From NCBI GenBank assembly GCA_034190875.2, contig CM067345.1, positions 30,133,345 to 30,197,344 on the forward strand: a stretch of DNA of 64,000 nt, written 5' to 3'. The DNA comes from Urechis unicinctus. Taxonomy: Eukaryota > Annelida > Polychaeta > Xenopneusta > Urechidae. This document shows positions 60,385 to 64,000 of this stretch, piece after piece. Within the stretch, counting starts at the first letter, position 1. Each line of letters begins with the position of its first letter. The notes under the pieces were generated by a model, which made no database searches, was not told the origin of the DNA, and saw only the letters and a program-made list of their open reading frames with translations. The translations under genes and the position numbers were made by a program.

Positions 60385-60735
60385 GCCCCCCAAGCATCAA
60401 TTAGATATTCAGGTGACGCCACGATAAAATGACGATACCCATATCTTGAACAATAAAGAAGATAGGCGATAGCACTAACGTCCAAGGAAGCGAGTATGAA
60501 AAGGGCTGGTTATATGGCCAGCGTTTATGAGCGCAGTGATAAATTGTAGAGCACGGTAAAGTAGCTCATCACAATTAATGCTAGTATTTGTGAGGTCCGT
60601 CAGTACTGCACGACCTTCCAGATGATGAAAAAAGAGAGGACTAGACAATTGATAATAGTATGTGGGAGGTCCGTCTGTACTGTACGACATGATATCAACG
60701 CCATGGGAAACCCGACTCACTTTCATTAAAAGGGG
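60385..60735 (-). repeat. block-B-related segment, inverted copy with open frame
   Basis: Contains the 83-codon minus frame 60726-60475, beginning MKVSRVSHGVDIMSYSTDG and including LTDLTNTSINCDELLYRALQ then FITALINAGHIT. This is the only copy of the five open over its whole length. Function unknown. Confidence 0.55.
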
Positions 60736-61366
60736 CGTATTCTGATATCAGGTTCTCCAAATATTACATTCTGCCATTAGTGATTCAACAATGCAACTAT
60801 TGATCAATAAAACATGCAAGCACTGCTTGAGTAGTACTGCAAGGCATTTATATTCACCCTGGCAATAGTGAATGGCTTATGTGAATTGCCCAAATTCTGA
60901 TAGACGCTTACGATATACACAAGTGTCCAGTAAACGATTTCTTATTTCATGAAAACGATTTTGATGCCATGTTGCAGCACAATGTGGAAACGTGTGCATA
61001 CAGGTAAAAGAGCGGTCCTTTTAAGTCTAGTGTTTCAAACAGCTCCAATGCGTCGTTGTCTGTCTTTCTCCCATTTATGTCTGTTAGTGAATCACAACAT
61101 GCAGCACCTGCACTCTACTTACATAATCCTCGTATCGCACTACGTTGCTGACAATTGATGTTTCAAAAGACCATTTCACTTATCTTAAATATTATATATC
61201 AGTTTATTGTATAATATGTTATTCCGACCTTAGAATATATACTGTTACTGGATGGTAATAATTGTGGCTTACTGCATGTCAAAACATTGTTAAGACATGC
61301 GCTATGCTGATGAAATATAAATAGCTAGTCCCTTATCTGGAGTGTCATCTGATATAATCTCCAGCG
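60736..61366. other. unassigned
   Basis: No gene or repeat recognised. Confidence 0.4.
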
Positions 61367-61450
61367 ACCTCTCGTTTGGACCTCAGCCATCGACCTCTCG
61401 TTTGGACCTCAGCCATCGACCTCTCGCTTGGTCCTCAGCTGTCGACCTCT
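61367..61450. repeat. 26-bp tandem repeat, 3 units
   Basis: CGACCTCTCGTTTGGACCTC followed by AGCCAT, three times with small changes. Confidence 0.9.
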
Positions 61451-61499
61451 TGTCAGGGCTCGCTACGCCTCAGTCATAACAGAATGACCTGCTACTTCA

Positions 61500-61865
61500 T
61501 CTCATACCGCTCCTGTACACCAGCTCTCTGATACATGTCTGATCAACTGATTTCTTTTAACCAAGCTCTCTGATTCAAGTTTTATCATCTGATTCTCTTA
61601 AAGCCCGCTCTCTGATACAAGTGTTGACAGCTGATTCCGTTTGACCTCTCTCATTTAAGTCGTATCAACTGACCTTTTGACCTAGCTATCTGGTTCAATT
61701 GATTCTATTAAACCCAGCTCTCTGATTCAGTTCGAATCAACCAATTCCTTTTGACCCAGCTTTCTGATTCAAATCTCATCATCTGATTCTCTTACACCAC
61801 GCTCCATGGTACAAGTTTCATTGACTAATTCCTCTTGAGCCAGCTCTGTGATACGAGTTTTAACA
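61500..61865. repeat. degenerate repeat of about 45 bp, about 8 units
   Basis: Recurring AGCTCTCTGATTCAAGT and TCATCTGATTCTCTTAA words with variable spacing. Confidence 0.75.
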
Positions 61866-62091
61866 ACCCTGAAAGCACGCCCAATTTCATGAGCCGGGCC
61901 AATTTATCTCGACGAACTCTTCCTTCAAATCATGAAGAATATTTGTATCATATGCGGCAATGAGTGCCGTCTCTGGGGTCAACAAATAATTCATTAAATG
62001 TTGTTCGATTCGATCCGATCCACCCTCATTTTGATATATCGGCAGCATGCTGTAGTGCAACTTTCCACATTTGAACACTGAGGCTCATGTG

Positions 62092-62260
62092 ATGAGTGAT
62101 GAATTGAAAAATGGATATCTTTTCCAAAGTCACGCAGCACTGATGGTACTTACAAATGTCCGTAAGAATAGTCCAGTCGTCTGTGACGCTGTGCTACAGT
62201 TTGTGATTGCGTTCATAACCGTCAGCAATATAACAGACATTATTGCCGAGCCCGCCAAGC
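62092..62260 (+). repeat. block-B-related coding-like segment, plus-strand copy
   Basis: Within the open frame 62071-62331. Residues LMVLTNVRKNSPVVCDAVLQ then FVIAFITVSNIT align with the other four copies. Together with 61887-62078 (-, an unassigned open frame) this is the only other potential coding DNA nearby. Confidence 0.5.
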
Positions 62261-62366
62261 ACTCCGTCTGTATTAAACCCACAAGCAGGCACACTCACTA
62301 CTATCATGGCAGGGCAATAAACATATATTAACTGGAGTAGTTGTCACGAATCACCCATTTACTTAT

Positions 62367-62495
62367 TCCGAGACACGCGTCTCACTAATGAGGACACACG
62401 ACCTTCTAAAGGGAATGCTAACAGGCAGAAATAGAGGGCGCAATTTGCCTTATTTAATGTGGACTAAAGTCGTTGCCAGAGAAGGCCTTTGTTGA
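62367..62495 (+). pseudogene. fragment related to the 85-residue ORF at 51.6 kb
   Basis: Frame from TCC at 62367 to TGA at 62495. Forty codons (SETRVSLMRTHDLLKGMLTG, then RNRGRNLPYLMWTKVVAREG) align without gaps with the minus-strand ORF at 51619-51876, 29 identical. The in-frame TGA soon after and the absence of the C-terminal half and of the start codon indicate a truncated copy, or a single exon. Confidence 0.55.
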
Positions 62496-62960
62496 ACACG
62501 CTTCTCTATAATGTACATAATGATCAGTTCAATTAATAGCTACCTCGTTGATTTGATATATTTAAGATGCGTATGCACTTGCAAATGTTGCATCTTAATA
62601 CAAACCTGTATTGAGCTTTTGGCAATATGAGGTCATAGCAGAAACCCGACATACGAGAGGCGATGGTAGCTACTGATGTCCTTGTCAGGAGACGACGTTT
62701 TCAGGGTCCTCAATACCTACTTAAAAAGATCTAGTTGGAGTAGGATGTACGAAAACATTAATACTTTGAAGACCGTCTTGATTCATTGTTGCGGCTTTTG
62801 ATGTGGTACCATCATCTACACTTGCACCATACATTGTCTTTATATTGCCCTAAGTCACTAAGTCAGTGCGGAGCAATAGAATGAGTCTTTCCTATAATTA
62901 ATTGAGTCTTTTTGTTCTGACGTTAATCTTGCATTATGCGACATCCCTCTTTGTATTTCC
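62496..62960. other. unassigned
   Basis: No gene or repeat recognised. Confidence 0.4.
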
Positions 62961-63250
62961 CTGTCACTCCCTGTCAGATACTGTCACTCCATGTCAGATA
63001 CTGTCACTCCATGTCAGATACTGATACAGTAAAGATGCAGTCCTCCCATACAAGACACTGCTACACGTTTCCATGTACTTTCTTTCACTCTATTTTAGAT
63101 AGTGTCATACTATTCCGCCATCTGTCATCACTTGTCAGGAGCAGTAAGCAGATGTCAGATTCTGTCACTACGTGTCATATACCGTCAGCCCATGCACAAT
63201 GCAATCACACCATGTCAGATGTGGTTAGTCGAAATCATACAATTTAGGTC
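62961..63250. repeat. 20-bp motif array, degenerate
   Basis: Three near-perfect CTGTCACTCCATGTCAGATA units (62961-63022), then scattered diverged copies to 63250. Same motif as 50605-50880 on the opposite strand. Confidence 0.8.
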
Positions 63251-63414
63251 GATGTGCGACAGCATCACTCAATGACTTACTGAGGCTGCTGCGATGCCCT
63301 TATCTTCTTCAATGAATAGTAACTATCGGGTGACGGGTTTGAACATCTCTGTTTATGTTGAGAAATTATGGGAATTTTGATAATAGATTTGTAATAGCTT
63401 ATTCCAACAAATGA

Positions 63415-63765
63415 AATGTCATGCTCATATAACCGGGGATGATGCTGATATAGCCGGGGATGATGCAGATATAGCCGGGGATGATGCTCATATAGTCGGA
63501 GAAAATGCTGATATAGCCGGGGATGATGCTGATATAACCAGGGATAAAGCTGATATAGCCGGGAATGATGCTCATATAGCCGGATAAAATGCTGATATAG
63601 CCGGGGATGATGCTGATATAACCGTGGATAATGCTGATATAGCCGCTGATGATGCTGATATAGCCGGAAATTATGCTGATATAGCCGAGGATGATGCTGA
63701 TATAACCGTGGATGATGCTGATATAGCCGCAGATGATGCTGATATAGCCGGGGATGATGATAATA
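63415..63765. repeat. 21-bp minisatellite, about 16 units
   Basis: Units of GATATAGCCGGGGATGATGC plus T. 21 is a multiple of three, giving open frames on both strands (up to 136 codons); not coding. Confidence 0.95.
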
Positions 63766-64000
63766 AAAGTAGCGGTGTCGTATGGGCAGGATCGTGCTCG
63801 GACAGACATGAGCGCAAGCAGCTATCCCGCAGCAAAAGAGACCAGGTGTGGAAGGAGTGACTCATATGCTCCTATCAGCTGTTCCTCCTCTGTAGCTTTC
63901 CTTCACGTCGCTGATGGGTTTACACGAGTGATAAGGGGTGTGTCGTGTCTGTCCACGTGTACTTATGATCAACCAATCATGCAATCTGGTCGCATCACGT
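63766..64000. other. unassigned window end
   Basis: No feature recognised. Confidence 0.4.

Noticed and set aside
61887-62078. 63-codon minus frame with protein-like composition (ETALIAAYDTNILHDLKEEF)
   Set aside because: Starts at GTG, no homologue in the window, no recognised domain, and only a weak splice acceptor. Not enough to call.

Overview
This is eukaryotic nuclear DNA, most likely from an invertebrate animal (a marine mollusc, lancelet or similar; low confidence on the group). The reasons are long minisatellites and microsatellites on almost every kilobase, relics of animal transposons (a hAT element and a Polinton/Maverick-type DNA polymerase), and Pol II signals (TATA box, initiator, AATAAA). 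There are no operons, no ribosome binding sites and no bacterial genes. I found no conventional multi-exon gene, tRNA, rRNA or CRISPR array. Most long open frames are tandem repeats whose unit length is a multiple of three or whose unit lacks stops.

Layout. 0-18 kb is a mosaic of repeat blocks, here named A, B, C, D/E and F. Blocks B-C-D/E occur twice in the same order (6.2-10.3 kb and 10.3-18.1 kb), which points to an old tandem segmental duplication. Tandem arrays sit inside particular copies: a 36-bp array in A, a 42-bp array between B and C, a 79-bp array before A. The second D/E copy is split by about 3.3 kb carrying a broken Polinton-type polymerase N-terminus. 18-22.9 kb is mostly featureless. 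22.9-25.5 kb is a 33-bp minisatellite plus its flank, duplicated in tandem. 27.2-28.05 kb (minus strand) is the most gene-like interval: TATA box, initiator, a very short leader, overlapping small ORFs, and AATAAA with a GT-rich tract. 28.5-34.5 kb holds dispersed repeat G, several minisatellites and a 0.5-kb (TATG)n tract. At 36.1 kb (-) there is an isolated membrane-protein ORF, and at 37.3-38.2 kb (-) a hAT transposase C-terminal relic. 38-50 kb is unannotatable single-copy DNA with microsatellites, a 55-bp higher-order array and a second (TATG)n tract. At 51.6 kb (-) there is an 85-residue ORF with a paralogous fragment at 62.4 kb. 52-55 kb is a 52-bp array running into a 2.4-kb 35-bp array. 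Two abutting palindromes lie at 56.0 kb. 57-64 kb has more minisatellites, an inverted D copy and three copies of a short coding-like segment shared with block B.

The coding-like elements probably do not form one pathway. The two polymerase/transposase relics are broken by stops or frameshifts. Candidates for undescribed biology are the compact unit at 27.2-28.05 kb, the five-copy coding-like segment in block B, and the 85-residue ORF family.
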